NCBI GenBank assembly: GCA_031280685.1
Contig: JAITGM010000007.1
Coordinates: 1 to 64,000, forward strand
From: Christensenellaceae bacterium
GTDB taxonomy: Bacteria > Bacillota > Clostridia > Christensenellales > UBA1750
Direction of reading: 5' to 3'
Length of the DNA stretch: 64,000 nt
Of this stretch, positions 39,978 to 48,640 are shown in pieces. Numbering within the stretch: the stretch's first letter is position 1; each line of letters opens with the position of its first letter. The notes beneath the pieces were generated by a model. That model did not search any database. It was not told where the DNA came from and was given only the letters and a program-made list of their open reading frames with translations. A program made the translations under genes and the position numbers.

Positions 39978-40856
39978 TTACTTTTCCTCGGTGCTGGCCT
40001 TGTCGCTGGCGATCAGGCTGCCGGCGCCCCCCTTGTATTTGCCTGTGGAGCCGGTAATTTCAAACAGCCGCAGGACGCACTTTTTTGTGGCCTCAAGCAA
40101 CGAGGGGTAGAAGCGATGGCCCGCGTTGCCGGTGAAATCGCCATTAACGGCGGCCTGAACGTTGGCCGCCAGCACGTCGGTGACGATGTTAACCTTGGCC
40201 ACGCCCATGGTGCAGGCCTTGTGGATGTTCTCATCCCCGGAGCCGGAGCCGCCGTGCAGCACCAGCGGCAGGCCGCAGGCCGCGTTAATCTCCTGCAGGC
40301 GCCCGAAATCGAGCTTGGGCACGCCGCTATAGGTGCCGTGCGCGGTGCCGATGGCGACCGCAAGGCCGTCCACGCCGGTTTCCGCGATAAAGCGCTTGGC
40401 TTCCTCGGGATCGGTCAGCTGGGAAACACCATCGACCGCGTAATTGCTGCCCTGGCCCACGTGGCCAAGCTCCGCCTCGATGCTCACGCCGGCTGCGTGC
40501 GCCATCTTGGCCAAAATCAGCACTTGCTCAACGTTTTGCTCGTAGGGCAGAACCGATCTGTCGGCCATGATGGCCGAGCAGCCCGTGCGGATGCCCATGA
40601 CGCAGTCTTCAAACGTGGGGCTGTGATCCAGGCACAGGGCCACGGGGATGCCGGCCTGCTCGGCGAAGTAGCGCACGATGCCGTGCGAGAATTCCGGGTT
40701 GCCACGGTTCGAGGTCAGGAAGATCAGCGGGGAATTCGCTTCCACAGCGGCCTCGATGGAGGCGCGCACCAGGATCTCATTGTGAGCCGGCACCGCAGGG
40801 ACGCCGTAGCGGCCCGCATAGGCCATGTCCAGCACTTGCTTCATCGGCACAAACAT
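39978..40856 (-). CDS. Class II fructose-bisphosphate aldolase family protein
   Basis: The protein has 292 aa. ATG 40856 has AAGGAGGAA 8 bases upstream. The zinc-dependent aldolase barrel shows PVALCLDHSPTFEDC (catalytic Asp and zinc His), IEAELGHVGQ, AIGTAHGTYSG (zinc His) and LHGGSGSGDENI (zinc His), then KVNIVTD. Class II aldolases of this length cleave fructose-, tagatose- or ketose-1,6-bisphosphates or other ketose phosphates. LDHS instead of LDHG and the C-terminus, which lacks some sugar-phosphate residues, leave the substrate open. The transcription unit is single, with promoter 40911-40939. Confidence 0.9.
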   Translation of the reverse strand: MFVPMKQVLDMAYAGRYGVPAVPAHNEILVRASIEAAVEANSPLIFLTSNRGNPEFSHGIVRYFAEQAGIPVALCLDHSPTFEDCVMGIRTGCSAIMADRSVLPYEQNVEQVLILAKMAHAAGVSIEAELGHVGQGSNYAVDGVSQLTDPEEAKRFIAETGVDGLAVAIGTAHGTYSGVPKLDFGRLQEINAACGLPLVLHGGSGSGDENIHKACTMGVAKVNIVTDVLAANVQAAVNGDFTGNAGHRFYPSLLEATKKCVLRLFEITGSTGKYKGGAGSLIASDKASTEEK

Positions 40857-40910
40857 TGGTAATTCCTCCTTGTTTCTCTCGCCCGCGTCGCGAGCCAAGC
40901 CTTTTACGCC

Positions 40911-40939
40911 AATATAACATAGGGCAAGGCCAGTTTCAA
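40911..40939 (-). promoter_or_regulatory. Sigma-A promoter of the aldolase gene
   Basis: Minus strand: TTGAAA, 17 bases, TATATT. Confidence 0.8.
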
Positions 40940-41016
40940 GCGCAATTCCGCTCCGCCACCTACCTGGCCAGGTTTTTCAAAAAAACGGAAGGGTCTTTGC
41001 CCGCAATCAAAGCTCG

Positions 41017-42183
41017 TTAGCTCCGGCGCCCGCGCATCATCGCGGCGCTGATAAAGGAGGTCAGCGGGCAGACGAGCACCAGACCGATGCAGCCCACGAA
41101 GGAGTGCAGAATCTCGGCCGCGATGCTCTTTGAGTTGAGCACGCTCATCAGGGGCGTGCCTTGCGCCATGTAAACCATCAGCACCGAAAGATAGCCGCCC
41201 ATATAGGCAAGGAGCAGCGTGGTGGTCTGGCTGCCGACGATGCTCCTGCCGATGCGCCAGCCAGAAACCCACAGGCTCTTGAAGCTGGCGCTGGGCTGAT
41301 TGATCGCGATCTCGTCGAGCGAAGCCGAAATATCCATGGCCAAATCGAGGATCGCGCCAGAGCTTGCAAGGTAGATGCCCGCCTGGAAGATCATCGTAAG
41401 ATCGAGCCGCTCAAAGCCCGCATAAAGCAGCGATTCAGACCACTGCATCACCGCGCCGTGGATGGCGAAGACCTTGCCAAAGCCCATTGCCAGCGCCGCA
41501 GTCAGCAGCGAGCAGATCGTGGTGCCCAGAATGGCCGCGTAGGCCTTCTTGGTCAGGCCGGCCACGAGCAGCAGCGTCGCCACAGAGATCAGGTTGCCGG
41601 TAAGAAGGGCCACCAGCATCGGGTGCACCCCCCTTAGCATGAGGGGGATGAGCAGCTTCCAGATCGTCAACAGCGCAAACGCGAACGAAAGCAGGGTCCG
41701 AAGCCCCGTCACGCCTGAAAACGCGACGAGAAGGGCGGCAAAGAGGGCAATCAGCCACAGCTCCTTATCGAAACGGTAATGTTCGACCAGGTTGGTGAAG
41801 GTGATCGCTCCCTCCGCGCTCTGCTCGAGCAGGACCCAGGCCTCGTCGCCGGGCGAAAACACCTTGTCAAACTCCAGCTTGCCCGTGAAGATGTTCATTC
41901 CCGTCACGGTTTCGCCCCTATGCGTGCCCTCTTCTATGCGCACCACGCAGCGCTGGTCGCCCTGCTTGATGAGGCCGTTGGTATAGATGCCAGAATCGTC
42001 TATGCTGAGCACCGTCGCCCGCACGCCCTGCGCGTTGAGGTAGGGCGAGGTTCGAAAGCCGGTCGGCAAAAGGAGCAGCGCCACAACGGCGGCCCCCAGC
42101 AGCGCGCAGAGCAAAAGCTCCCTGCGCACGCCGCGAATCCCTTGAAAGGGATTCGCGGCGTGCGAAAACCATGGTTTTTTCAT
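41017..42183 (-). CDS. YibE/F-family membrane protein
   Basis: The protein has 388 aa. One N-terminal helix (about 22-42) is followed by a small extracytoplasmic beta domain (VRATVLSIDDSGIYTNGLIK), then seven helices. The motifs GVHPMLVALLTGNLISVATLL, SGAILDLAMDISASLDEI and GWRIGRSIVGSQTTTLLLAY are the YibE/F signature. The function of the family is unknown; transport has been proposed. Here it lies 22 bases downstream of an alkaline phosphatase gene, in the same operon, an uncommon arrangement. Confidence 0.9.
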   Translation of the reverse strand: MKKPWFSHAANPFQGIRGVRRELLLCALLGAAVVALLLLPTGFRTSPYLNAQGVRATVLSIDDSGIYTNGLIKQGDQRCVVRIEEGTHRGETVTGMNIFTGKLEFDKVFSPGDEAWVLLEQSAEGAITFTNLVEHYRFDKELWLIALFAALLVAFSGVTGLRTLLSFAFALLTIWKLLIPLMLRGVHPMLVALLTGNLISVATLLLVAGLTKKAYAAILGTTICSLLTAALAMGFGKVFAIHGAVMQWSESLLYAGFERLDLTMIFQAGIYLASSGAILDLAMDISASLDEIAINQPSASFKSLWVSGWRIGRSIVGSQTTTLLLAYMGGYLSVLMVYMAQGTPLMSVLNSKSIAAEILHSFVGCIGLVLVCPLTSFISAAMMRGRRS

Positions 42184-42205
42184 TCTTTTCTTCTAACTTT
42201 TCGGC

Positions 42206-43762
42206 TTATTTGGCCTGCGTCAGCTCGGCCAGCTTCCTAAAGATGTCGGTGTTGTCGTAGGAACCGCCGAAGGCTTCGGCACCGGCGCCCATCGCGTAGA
42301 TCGGCACCGGGGTGCCGGTGTGGGCGTAAGAGGTCCAGCCGATACCCGCCTTGTTGTTGACGATATGGGTCAGCGTGACCGAGAGAGGGTCGTAGCTGCC
42401 ATAGAGCAACCCGGCCTCCACGCTGGCGTCCCTTTCTTCGGAGGCCTTCATCGACTCCGCGAAGGCGTCAGCAAGCTTTTTATACTCATATTCGTTCAAG
42501 ACGAAGGCCGCGTTCGCCTCGACGGCGGCATCCGGGTCGCTTTCGGTCAGCAGGCCAAAATCTTCCTTGATGAGGGGCAGAACATCCTCGAGAGTAAGGG
42601 CCGTGTTCTGGGCCTTCAGGTCGCCAATCAGCGAATCGAACGCCACGTAAGACATCTTTTGGCGGTTCAGGATCGAAAAGGCGGTGCTGTAGCCCGTGGT
42701 CGCGTAGCCGATGGTCAGCCCGCCGGTTTCGTGGTCGCCGGTGACGAGGATTAGGGTTTCATCCGGGTGCTGGGCGGCGAAATCCACGGCCTGCTGGATG
42801 GCACCCTCGAACTCGATCACTTCGCGGATCGCCGTGAAGGCGTCGTTGGCGTGGCAGGACCAGTCGATCTTGCCCGATTCGCACATGAGGAAGAAGCCGT
42901 TCTCGTTATCGAGCAGTTCAATGCCCTTGCCCACGAATTCAGCCAGGGAAACGACGCCTTCGTCGTTGTCAACGGCGTAGCTCATCGCGCCCGAGTCCTG
43001 CAGCAGCGGGCTGACCGCATAGACCTTCTCGTCGCCCTTCTTTAGCGCGCGGATGGACTCCTGGGTGTCTACGATGGTGTAGCCGTCGCGCTTCAAGATG
43101 TCAAACGCGCTTTCTTTGCTGCCGTCGCTGCCATTGGGGCTTTGGATGGTGCCGCCCGCGTAATAATCAAAGCCGTTGGCGCTCATTTGCAGGGCGATGT
43201 CGTAATAATCGTTGCGTGAGGCCTGATGGGCGTAAAAGGCGGCCGGGGTGGCGTGGTTGATGGTCACGCTGGAAACGATGCCAATCTTGCGGCCCGCATC
43301 CTTGAGCATCTCGGTGATGGAGCGGGTCTTGCTGGTCTTGTCTACCTCCATGCCGATGACGCCGCTGTGCGTCTTGACGCCGCTGGAGACCGAGGTGGCC
43401 GTGGAAGCGGAATCAGGGCAGAACGAGGTCGCGTCATAGGTTGTGGCCACGCCCGCCACGGGGAAGGTGGTGAAGTTAAGCTTCGCTGGCTCCACCTCGC
43501 CGGAGGTATTGTTGCCAAGGTAGACCTGGGCCGCGTTGACCTGCACGTGCGACATGCCGTCGCCAATGAAGAGGAAGATATACTTCGGCTCCGCGCTCTG
43601 CGGCGCGGGCTCCGCGGTCACAGCGGCGATGGGCGCCGCCGTGGGCGGCGGGTTGGTCGCAGGGGGCTCGGAAACCTGGGCGGCCGGGGTCGCGCCGCAG
43701 CCGCTCAGCAGCGCGGCGAGCAGGCAGAGCCCGAGAAGGGCGCAAAGCAATCGTTTTTGCAT
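42206..43762 (-). CDS. Alkaline phosphatase (PhoA family), lipoprotein
   Basis: The protein has 518 aa. A lipoprotein signal with lipobox LSGC (Cys 22) is followed by a Pro/Ala/Thr linker. The catalytic domain has FLFIGDGMSHVQVN (metal-binding Asp), FCPDSASTATSVSSGVKTHS (nucleophile Ser after PDSA), SVTINHATPAAFYAH, LILVTGDHETGGLTIGY (metal-binding Asp and His) and AHTGTPVPIYAMGAGAE (metal His). It removes phosphate from organic esters outside the cell. AAGGAGG precedes the ATG. It is first in an operon with YibE/F. No Pho box could be recognised upstream. Confidence 0.95.
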   Translation of the reverse strand: MQKRLLCALLGLCLLAALLSGCGATPAAQVSEPPATNPPPTAAPIAAVTAEPAPQSAEPKYIFLFIGDGMSHVQVNAAQVYLGNNTSGEVEPAKLNFTTFPVAGVATTYDATSFCPDSASTATSVSSGVKTHSGVIGMEVDKTSKTRSITEMLKDAGRKIGIVSSVTINHATPAAFYAHQASRNDYYDIALQMSANGFDYYAGGTIQSPNGSDGSKESAFDILKRDGYTIVDTQESIRALKKGDEKVYAVSPLLQDSGAMSYAVDNDEGVVSLAEFVGKGIELLDNENGFFLMCESGKIDWSCHANDAFTAIREVIEFEGAIQQAVDFAAQHPDETLILVTGDHETGGLTIGYATTGYSTAFSILNRQKMSYVAFDSLIGDLKAQNTALTLEDVLPLIKEDFGLLTESDPDAAVEANAAFVLNEYEYKKLADAFAESMKASEERDASVEAGLLYGSYDPLSVTLTHIVNNKAGIGWTSYAHTGTPVPIYAMGAGAEAFGGSYDNTDIFRKLAELTQAK

Positions 43763-43898
43763 CTGGGAACAGTCCTCCTTCGTAATCCTTCACTTTCACT
43801 TTTGGAAGTGTTCCCAGCATAGCGCGCGGTTGTAAGGCCTAGCGCCCGCGTTGCGTCAAATTCGCGTAAACGGCCCTTTTTGCTCATTCCACGCTCTT

Positions 43899-45290
43899 TC
43901 AAGGATGAGCCATGTCGATTTTCTTGATGTGGCGGTACATGATGGCGTTGACCAGCACGCCTGAAAAGACGCGGCTCGGCCAGAGGCTGTCAAGACTGAA
44001 CATGAACGTGTCCACTTCCATCGTAGCGAGGATATAGCGCTCAAGCCCGACGCCCAGGAACCGGCCCCGACCAATGCCGCAGAGCGTCAGCAGCACGTTT
44101 TCAGGGCAAATATAGGCGGCAAGCTCGCGGCCGCACACTTCGAGGTTGATGGAGTTCAGGCAATACAGCACCACGAAGACTAACGCGGCAGCGAAGGCGA
44201 TCAACACCACCATCACCGTGTTCATCGCACCCACTATATCCGAAAGGCGGGCGCTCGTCTCGCTTTGCAGGACCACGGCGGCCACGGCATCCAGCGCGAG
44301 CAGGCTTTGCGCCAGAGTCTTTTCGTCCGTACCCTCAGTTAGGTTCAGGAACAGGCCCTTGGCCTGCGCCACCTCCTCAAAGGCGGCGCCATACAGCACC
44401 CCGGGCATGAAAACATAATGGGAAACGTAGTTTTCCGCCACGGAGGAAACGGTGAACTCGGCCTCTTCCTCGTCGGCCGCGCACAGGCGCAGGGAATCGC
44501 CTGGGCGAAGCCTTAAAGGATCGGGCATCTTTTGCCATCCTTGGGCAGGCGCAGGGTTTTGCCGCCGTTCCAGCCCTTTAAGACCAGGAAGTCAGAAATC
44601 GCGGCACCGTCAAAGGGGATGACCAGCTCCACGCCAAGCCCCTCACCCGGCGCGCCGGCAGGAAGCGCATCCACGGGCTTGCAAAATACCTTGGGCCGTG
44701 CCAAAATCTCGGGCAAACCCGCGACGCTTCCTAGAATTGGCGCCTTTCCTCCTCGCTTGTATCGGTTTTGAAGTCGAGCTGCCTATCGCAGATCTTCAGC
44801 TCCTCCGTCTGCTCGGGCGCGATCGGGGGTGATGGAATCGCGCAGGCCAAAGCCAGCCAGCATCAGCGCGGTGCGGCCAGCCACGCCCAGCAGCGTCATG
44901 ATCAGGCGCTTTTTATAACTAAAAAGGTTGCGCAGCGCGAGCTTTTGCGAAAAGTTCAGCGCGCGCCAAGGGAGCCCGGCCGCTCAAGGTGGATGCGGCG
45001 GCCCGAGGGCGGCGAAGCGGGCCGCGGAAGCGCCGTGGGACTTCGCGCGGGGTGGCCCGTTAAACAAAGGCCGCGGGCAGCGTGGCGCTGAGCACCGCCG
45101 CCAGGGTCAAGAGCGCCGCGCAGCCCAGGTTGAGCTGCGTTTCCAGCGGCGGCAGGGTATACAGCGTGCCATAGGCGCTGGCGGTCACTCTCGGGAAGAG
45201 ACGCAGCCCCACGGCCAGCCCCAAAACCAAGCCCAAGAGCGAGAAGGCCAGCGCATAGAGCACTTATCGCGTCCTTCGGGCACGGCAAGC
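43899..45290 (-). pseudogene. Remnant of an FtsX/MacB-type ABC transporter permease
   Basis: Minus-strand fragments in changing frames follow each other in the order of one large permease. At 45060-45263, ALAFSLLGLVLGLAVGLRLF and SAYGTLYTLPPLETQLNLG are visible. Around 44800-44980, NFSQKLALRNLFSYKKRLIM and TLLGVAGRTALMLAGFGLRD follow, then a stop. At 44513-44716, VIPFDGAAISDFLVLKGW and LRLPKDG appear. At 43899-44528, FTVSSVAENYVSHYVFMPGV and IKKIDMAHP appear. The last part has lost stretches between NSINLEVCGRELA and CPENVLLTL, where intact relatives have about 10-15 more residues. The N-terminal part is missing and no ATPase partner is nearby. It is clearly a dead gene. Confidence 0.85.
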
Positions 45291-45421
45291 CTTCGAAGGG
45301 GCGTTTCCGCGATCAATTCACCGTTTCTTCACATTTCCACGCCCGCCAAAAACGAGGTGGAAAACACTCGCGAATGTGCTATACTGCTCTTGAAATTCCA
45401 CCTTACGAAGGAGGGTTTGCC

Positions 45422-46855
45422 ATGACCGGGTTTCAGCGCTTCACTCCCCAAATCGGCGCCCCGCTGCCGCGAATTCGCCCCGAAAATGCCGGGGTCAGCC
45501 CCGCCGCCGTCTTGAAGATGATCCGAAGCTATGCCGAAAAGGGCCTGCGCATCCACAGCTTCCTGCTCATCAGGGACGGCAGGGTCTACTCCGAGGGCTA
45601 TTACGCCCCCTATGCGCCCGATCTTTTCCAGACCGTCTACTCCCTGAGCAAATCCTTCACCTCGGTGGCGATGGGCATCGCCGAGGGCGAGGGCCTTTTG
45701 AGCCTCGACGAAAAGATCGAAGACATCTTCGCCGAAGAGATCAAGCAGGCCGGCACGCAACCCTCAAAGGAGCTTTCGGGCCTGACGGTGCGCAACCTTC
45801 TTCGCATGGGCACCGGGCAAGAAAAAGAAAGCTGGTCAGGAACCGACCATATTCTCTCCTTCCTCAAGGAGCCCTTCCACGAGATGCCCGGCGAGCACTT
45901 CCGCTATAACACCGCCGCCACCTACATGTGCGCGGCCACCCTTTGGAAGAAGGGGATCGACCTGGAGGCCTACCTGCAAGAGAAGCTCTTCGGCCCGCTC
46001 GGCATTTCGGGCGCGCACTGGCAGCGCTGCGCGCGCGGCATCTGCACGGGTGGCTACGGCCTCTCGATCCTACCCGAAATCATCGCCAAATTCGGGGTTT
46101 TGCTCGCGGGCGACGGCGTTTTTGAGGGCAGGCAGCTCATCCCCAAGGGCTACCTCGACCAGGCCACCACAAAGCAGATCAGCAACGCCCACCATAGCCC
46201 GAACCCGGATTGGCAGGCCGGCTACGGCTACCAATTTTGGATGTGCCAAAACGGCAGCTTCCGCGGCGACGGCATGTACGGCCAGCTTTGCGTCGTCAAC
46301 CGCGCAAAGAACGCGGTTTTGGCCATGACCGCCTTTGTGGACGACATTCAGGCCGAGCTTTCGGTGTATTTCGACGAAATCCTCTCGCAGATGGCCGATG
46401 CCCCCATCCCCGAAGAACCCGAAGCCTTCGCCGCGCTGCAGGCCGAGCTCAAGGGCCTGCGGGCGGCCATTCAGCCGGTTGTGGACGATGGCGGCGCCAT
46501 ACCCAAGTCTGTTTTGGGCAAGGAATACCGCCTGGGCCCGCACAGCCTGCGCGTGGAAGAAGAAGGCGGCAAGCTCAGCCTGCACGCCAGCTTCTATGGC
46601 GAGCCCGTGGTGCTGCCGCGCGGCAGGACGGGCCAATATCTCTTGCCCACCAACCTAGGCGCCAATAAAACCGGAATCGCCGTGTTCAGCCCTGCGGTGC
46701 TGGGTTACGGCGTGCGCGGCGGCAAGCTCGCCCTGCGCATCCTCTCGCTCGAGTTCATGTTCGACGTAAGCATCGAAATCGGCGAGGACGGTCTCAATGC
46801 CTGGCATGTTTATGATGTGAACCACCACAAGCGCATCGAGCACATCGGCTTTTAG
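45422..46855 (+). CDS. Serine hydrolase of the beta-lactamase (class C/EstB-like) family
   Basis: The protein has 477 aa. ATG 45422 has GAAGGAGGG upstream. The track start at 45374 is not supported. There is no signal peptide, so it acts in the cytoplasm. The active-site motifs are SLSK (after TVY, about residue 76) and RYNTAATY (Tyr general base). The third motif is less clear (GMYGQLC). A C-terminal domain of about 140 residues (KEYRLGPHSLRVEEEGGKLS) is beta-rich and resembles the additional domain of some EstB-type esterases. It may hydrolyse esters or amides; it need not confer antibiotic resistance. It is a single gene with a following bidirectional terminator. Confidence 0.87.
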   Translation: MTGFQRFTPQIGAPLPRIRPENAGVSPAAVLKMIRSYAEKGLRIHSFLLIRDGRVYSEGYYAPYAPDLFQTVYSLSKSFTSVAMGIAEGEGLLSLDEKIEDIFAEEIKQAGTQPSKELSGLTVRNLLRMGTGQEKESWSGTDHILSFLKEPFHEMPGEHFRYNTAATYMCAATLWKKGIDLEAYLQEKLFGPLGISGAHWQRCARGICTGGYGLSILPEIIAKFGVLLAGDGVFEGRQLIPKGYLDQATTKQISNAHHSPNPDWQAGYGYQFWMCQNGSFRGDGMYGQLCVVNRAKNAVLAMTAFVDDIQAELSVYFDEILSQMADAPIPEEPEAFAALQAELKGLRAAIQPVVDDGGAIPKSVLGKEYRLGPHSLRVEEEGGKLSLHASFYGEPVVLPRGRTGQYLLPTNLGANKTGIAVFSPAVLGYGVRGGKLALRILSLEFMFDVSIEIGEDGLNAWHVYDVNHHKRIEHIGF

Positions 46856-46858
46856 CCA

Positions 46859-46897
46859 TAAAAAATGCGCCGGCGTTTTTACGCCGGCGCATTTTTT
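46859..46897. terminator. Bidirectional terminator between hydrolase and esterase operon
   Basis: AAAAATGCGCCGGCGT pairs perfectly with ACGCCGGCGCATTTTT around a TTTT loop, with T runs on both strands. Confidence 0.95.
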
Positions 46898-46918
46898 GTG
46901 GCTAAAAGCCCAAGGGAA

Positions 46919-47701
46919 CTAAAAGCCGAACTCGCGCAGAAAAGCCTCGAGCAGCGAAGGCCAGGCCTTGGCCAGCGGGGTTTCTTCCGCCATGGCCAGC
47001 CCATGCCTGCCGAAGGGGAAGACGTGCAGGGCATAAGGCACCTTGCGGGCCTGCAGCGCCCCCGCGAAGAGCAGCGAATTTTCGAGCGGAACCAGCTCGT
47101 CGGCTTCGGTGTGGAAAAGGAAGCAGGGCGGCGTATCGTCGCGAACGGACTTGACCGCATCGACCTCCTCCACTTTTAAGCCCGCAGTCAGCGCCTTTTT
47201 TGAGCCCGGATGCGACAGGCCGTCTTCCATCGAGAGCACGGCGTAGCAGGGAATGATCATGTCGGGCCTTGAGGAAACCCTTTCGATCGGGTCGGCAGCG
47301 TTTTCATCGCCATAATCGAAGCGGCAGCCGCTCATGGCGCAAAGGTGCCCGCCTGCCGAAAAGCCGATCACGGCGATCTTGTCTGGCTTGATGTTGAATT
47401 CCGCCGCCCTTGCGCGCAAAAGGCGCACGCCGCGGTTCGCGTCCACAATCGGCGCTGGCCAGGCATAGGGCGCGACGCGGTAATCGAGGATGAAGGCGTG
47501 CAGGCCCATGGCGTGCATGGCCTTGACCACGGGCAGCTTCTCGTGCGCCACCTTTTCGATATAGCCGCCGCCGGGGCAGATTAGGGCCGCCGCGCGGGGC
47601 TTGTTGTCGAGCGGGTAACAGGTCAAAAACGGCCGCTGCCCCTTGCTTTCGTCATAAAGCGGCGTCTTGCCGTCCTCCCAAAGCCAGATCCTTTCTTCCA
47701 T
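46919..47701 (-). CDS. Alpha/beta-hydrolase, acetyl-esterase-like
   Basis: The protein has 260 aa. The BD-FAE/esterase pattern is clear: ALICPGGGYIEKVAHEK (oxyanion loop), FILDYRVAPYAWPAPIVDAN, the nucleophile elbow VIGFSAGGHLCA, then the Asp in HTEADELVPLENS and the His in FPFGRHGLAMA. Such enzymes remove acetyl or other short acyl groups from sugars, for example from xylan fragments. There is no signal peptide. It is the last of three same-strand genes (glycerol-1-phosphate dehydrogenase, HAD phosphatase, esterase), with an 83-base gap to the phosphatase gene. Confidence 0.88.
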   Translation of the reverse strand: MEERIWLWEDGKTPLYDESKGQRPFLTCYPLDNKPRAAALICPGGGYIEKVAHEKLPVVKAMHAMGLHAFILDYRVAPYAWPAPIVDANRGVRLLRARAAEFNIKPDKIAVIGFSAGGHLCAMSGCRFDYGDENAADPIERVSSRPDMIIPCYAVLSMEDGLSHPGSKKALTAGLKVEEVDAVKSVRDDTPPCFLFHTEADELVPLENSLLFAGALQARKVPYALHVFPFGRHGLAMAEETPLAKAWPSLLEAFLREFGF

Positions 47702-47784
47702 AGCTTAAATCCCTGCCTTTCTTTCGTTTTGCCGGATGGATTCCGCATCGAGTTCAGCGCCCCTCGCCTTTTCGCGCTTTTCTT

Positions 47785-48603
47785 TTATAAATAGGGAATC
47801 AAATCCGAAAGTCTTTCGACCAGCACCTCGGGCTCTATCCCGGTCTGCTCAATCTCCTTCTCGCTGCCTTCCCCGGTCAAAACCATGACCGAGAGCAGGC
47901 CGTGGTCCAGGCCGGTCTTGATATCGGTATAGAGCCTGTCGCCCACCATGGCCATTTCGCCGGGCTGCAGGCCCGTGCGTTCGGCGGCCGCGCGCACGAT
48001 TTCGCCATAGGGCTTGCCCACGATGAGATCGGGCCGCCTGCCTGCCGAAGCTTCGATGAAGGCGATGATCGCGCCAATATCCGGCACAAAGCCCGTGGGC
48101 GTGGGGCAGTTGAAGTCCGGGTGGGTGGCGATGTAGGGCAGGCCGGCGCGCACGAAGTCGCAGACCGCGCACATCTTGGCATAGTTCAGGCTCGTGTCAA
48201 AGCCGATCAGCACGATTTCGGGCTTCTCTTGGTCGATTTTGATGCCAAAGCGCTGCATTTCGGCCAGAAGCGAATCGTTCCCCAGCAAAAAGACGCGCTT
48301 GCCCGGATGCTCGCGCAAAAGGTACATCGCGGCTGCCTGGCCCGACGAGAGCATCTGCCTTTCGCCGATGAAAACCCCCATGGCTTCGAGCTTTTTGATA
48401 TAGTGCTCGGTGCCGCGGGACGAGTTGTTGGTCAAGAAGGCGAAGCTGCGCCCCGATTCTTCGACCGCCCTTAAAAAGGCGAGAGAGCCTTCGAAAATCT
48501 GGTCGCCCAAATAGAAGGTTCCATCCATGTCGAGCAAGAAACAGCGCACCTTCTTGAGCTTTCCGCGCAGCTGTTCTTCGGTTAGTTCCCCAAGCTTTTT
48601 CAA
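47785..48603 (-). CDS. HAD-IIA family sugar phosphatase (NagD-like)
   Basis: The protein has 272 aa. The start is TTG 48603 with GGAGGG 6 bases upstream. The HAD motifs are LLDMDGTFYLGD (nucleophile Asp and acid Asp), FLTNNSSRG (motif II) and GKPYGEIVRAAAERTG with MVGDRLYTDIKTGLDHG (motifs III and IV). The C2-type cap sits between about residues 85 and 185. This family hydrolyses small phosphates such as p-nitrophenyl phosphate, phosphoglycolate, glycerol phosphate or UMP. Its place next to a glycerol-1-phosphate dehydrogenase (37 bases) suggests glycerol-1-phosphate or a related polyol phosphate as substrate; this is inference. Confidence 0.92.
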   Translation of the reverse strand: MKKLGELTEEQLRGKLKKVRCFLLDMDGTFYLGDQIFEGSLAFLRAVEESGRSFAFLTNNSSRGTEHYIKKLEAMGVFIGERQMLSSGQAAAMYLLREHPGKRVFLLGNDSLLAEMQRFGIKIDQEKPEIVLIGFDTSLNYAKMCAVCDFVRAGLPYIATHPDFNCPTPTGFVPDIGAIIAFIEASAGRRPDLIVGKPYGEIVRAAAERTGLQPGEMAMVGDRLYTDIKTGLDHGLLSVMVLTGEGSEKEIEQTGIEPEVLVERLSDLIPYL

Positions 48604-48640
48604 GCGCTTCCCTCCATTTTTCGGTCGCTTTTACGTTGTT

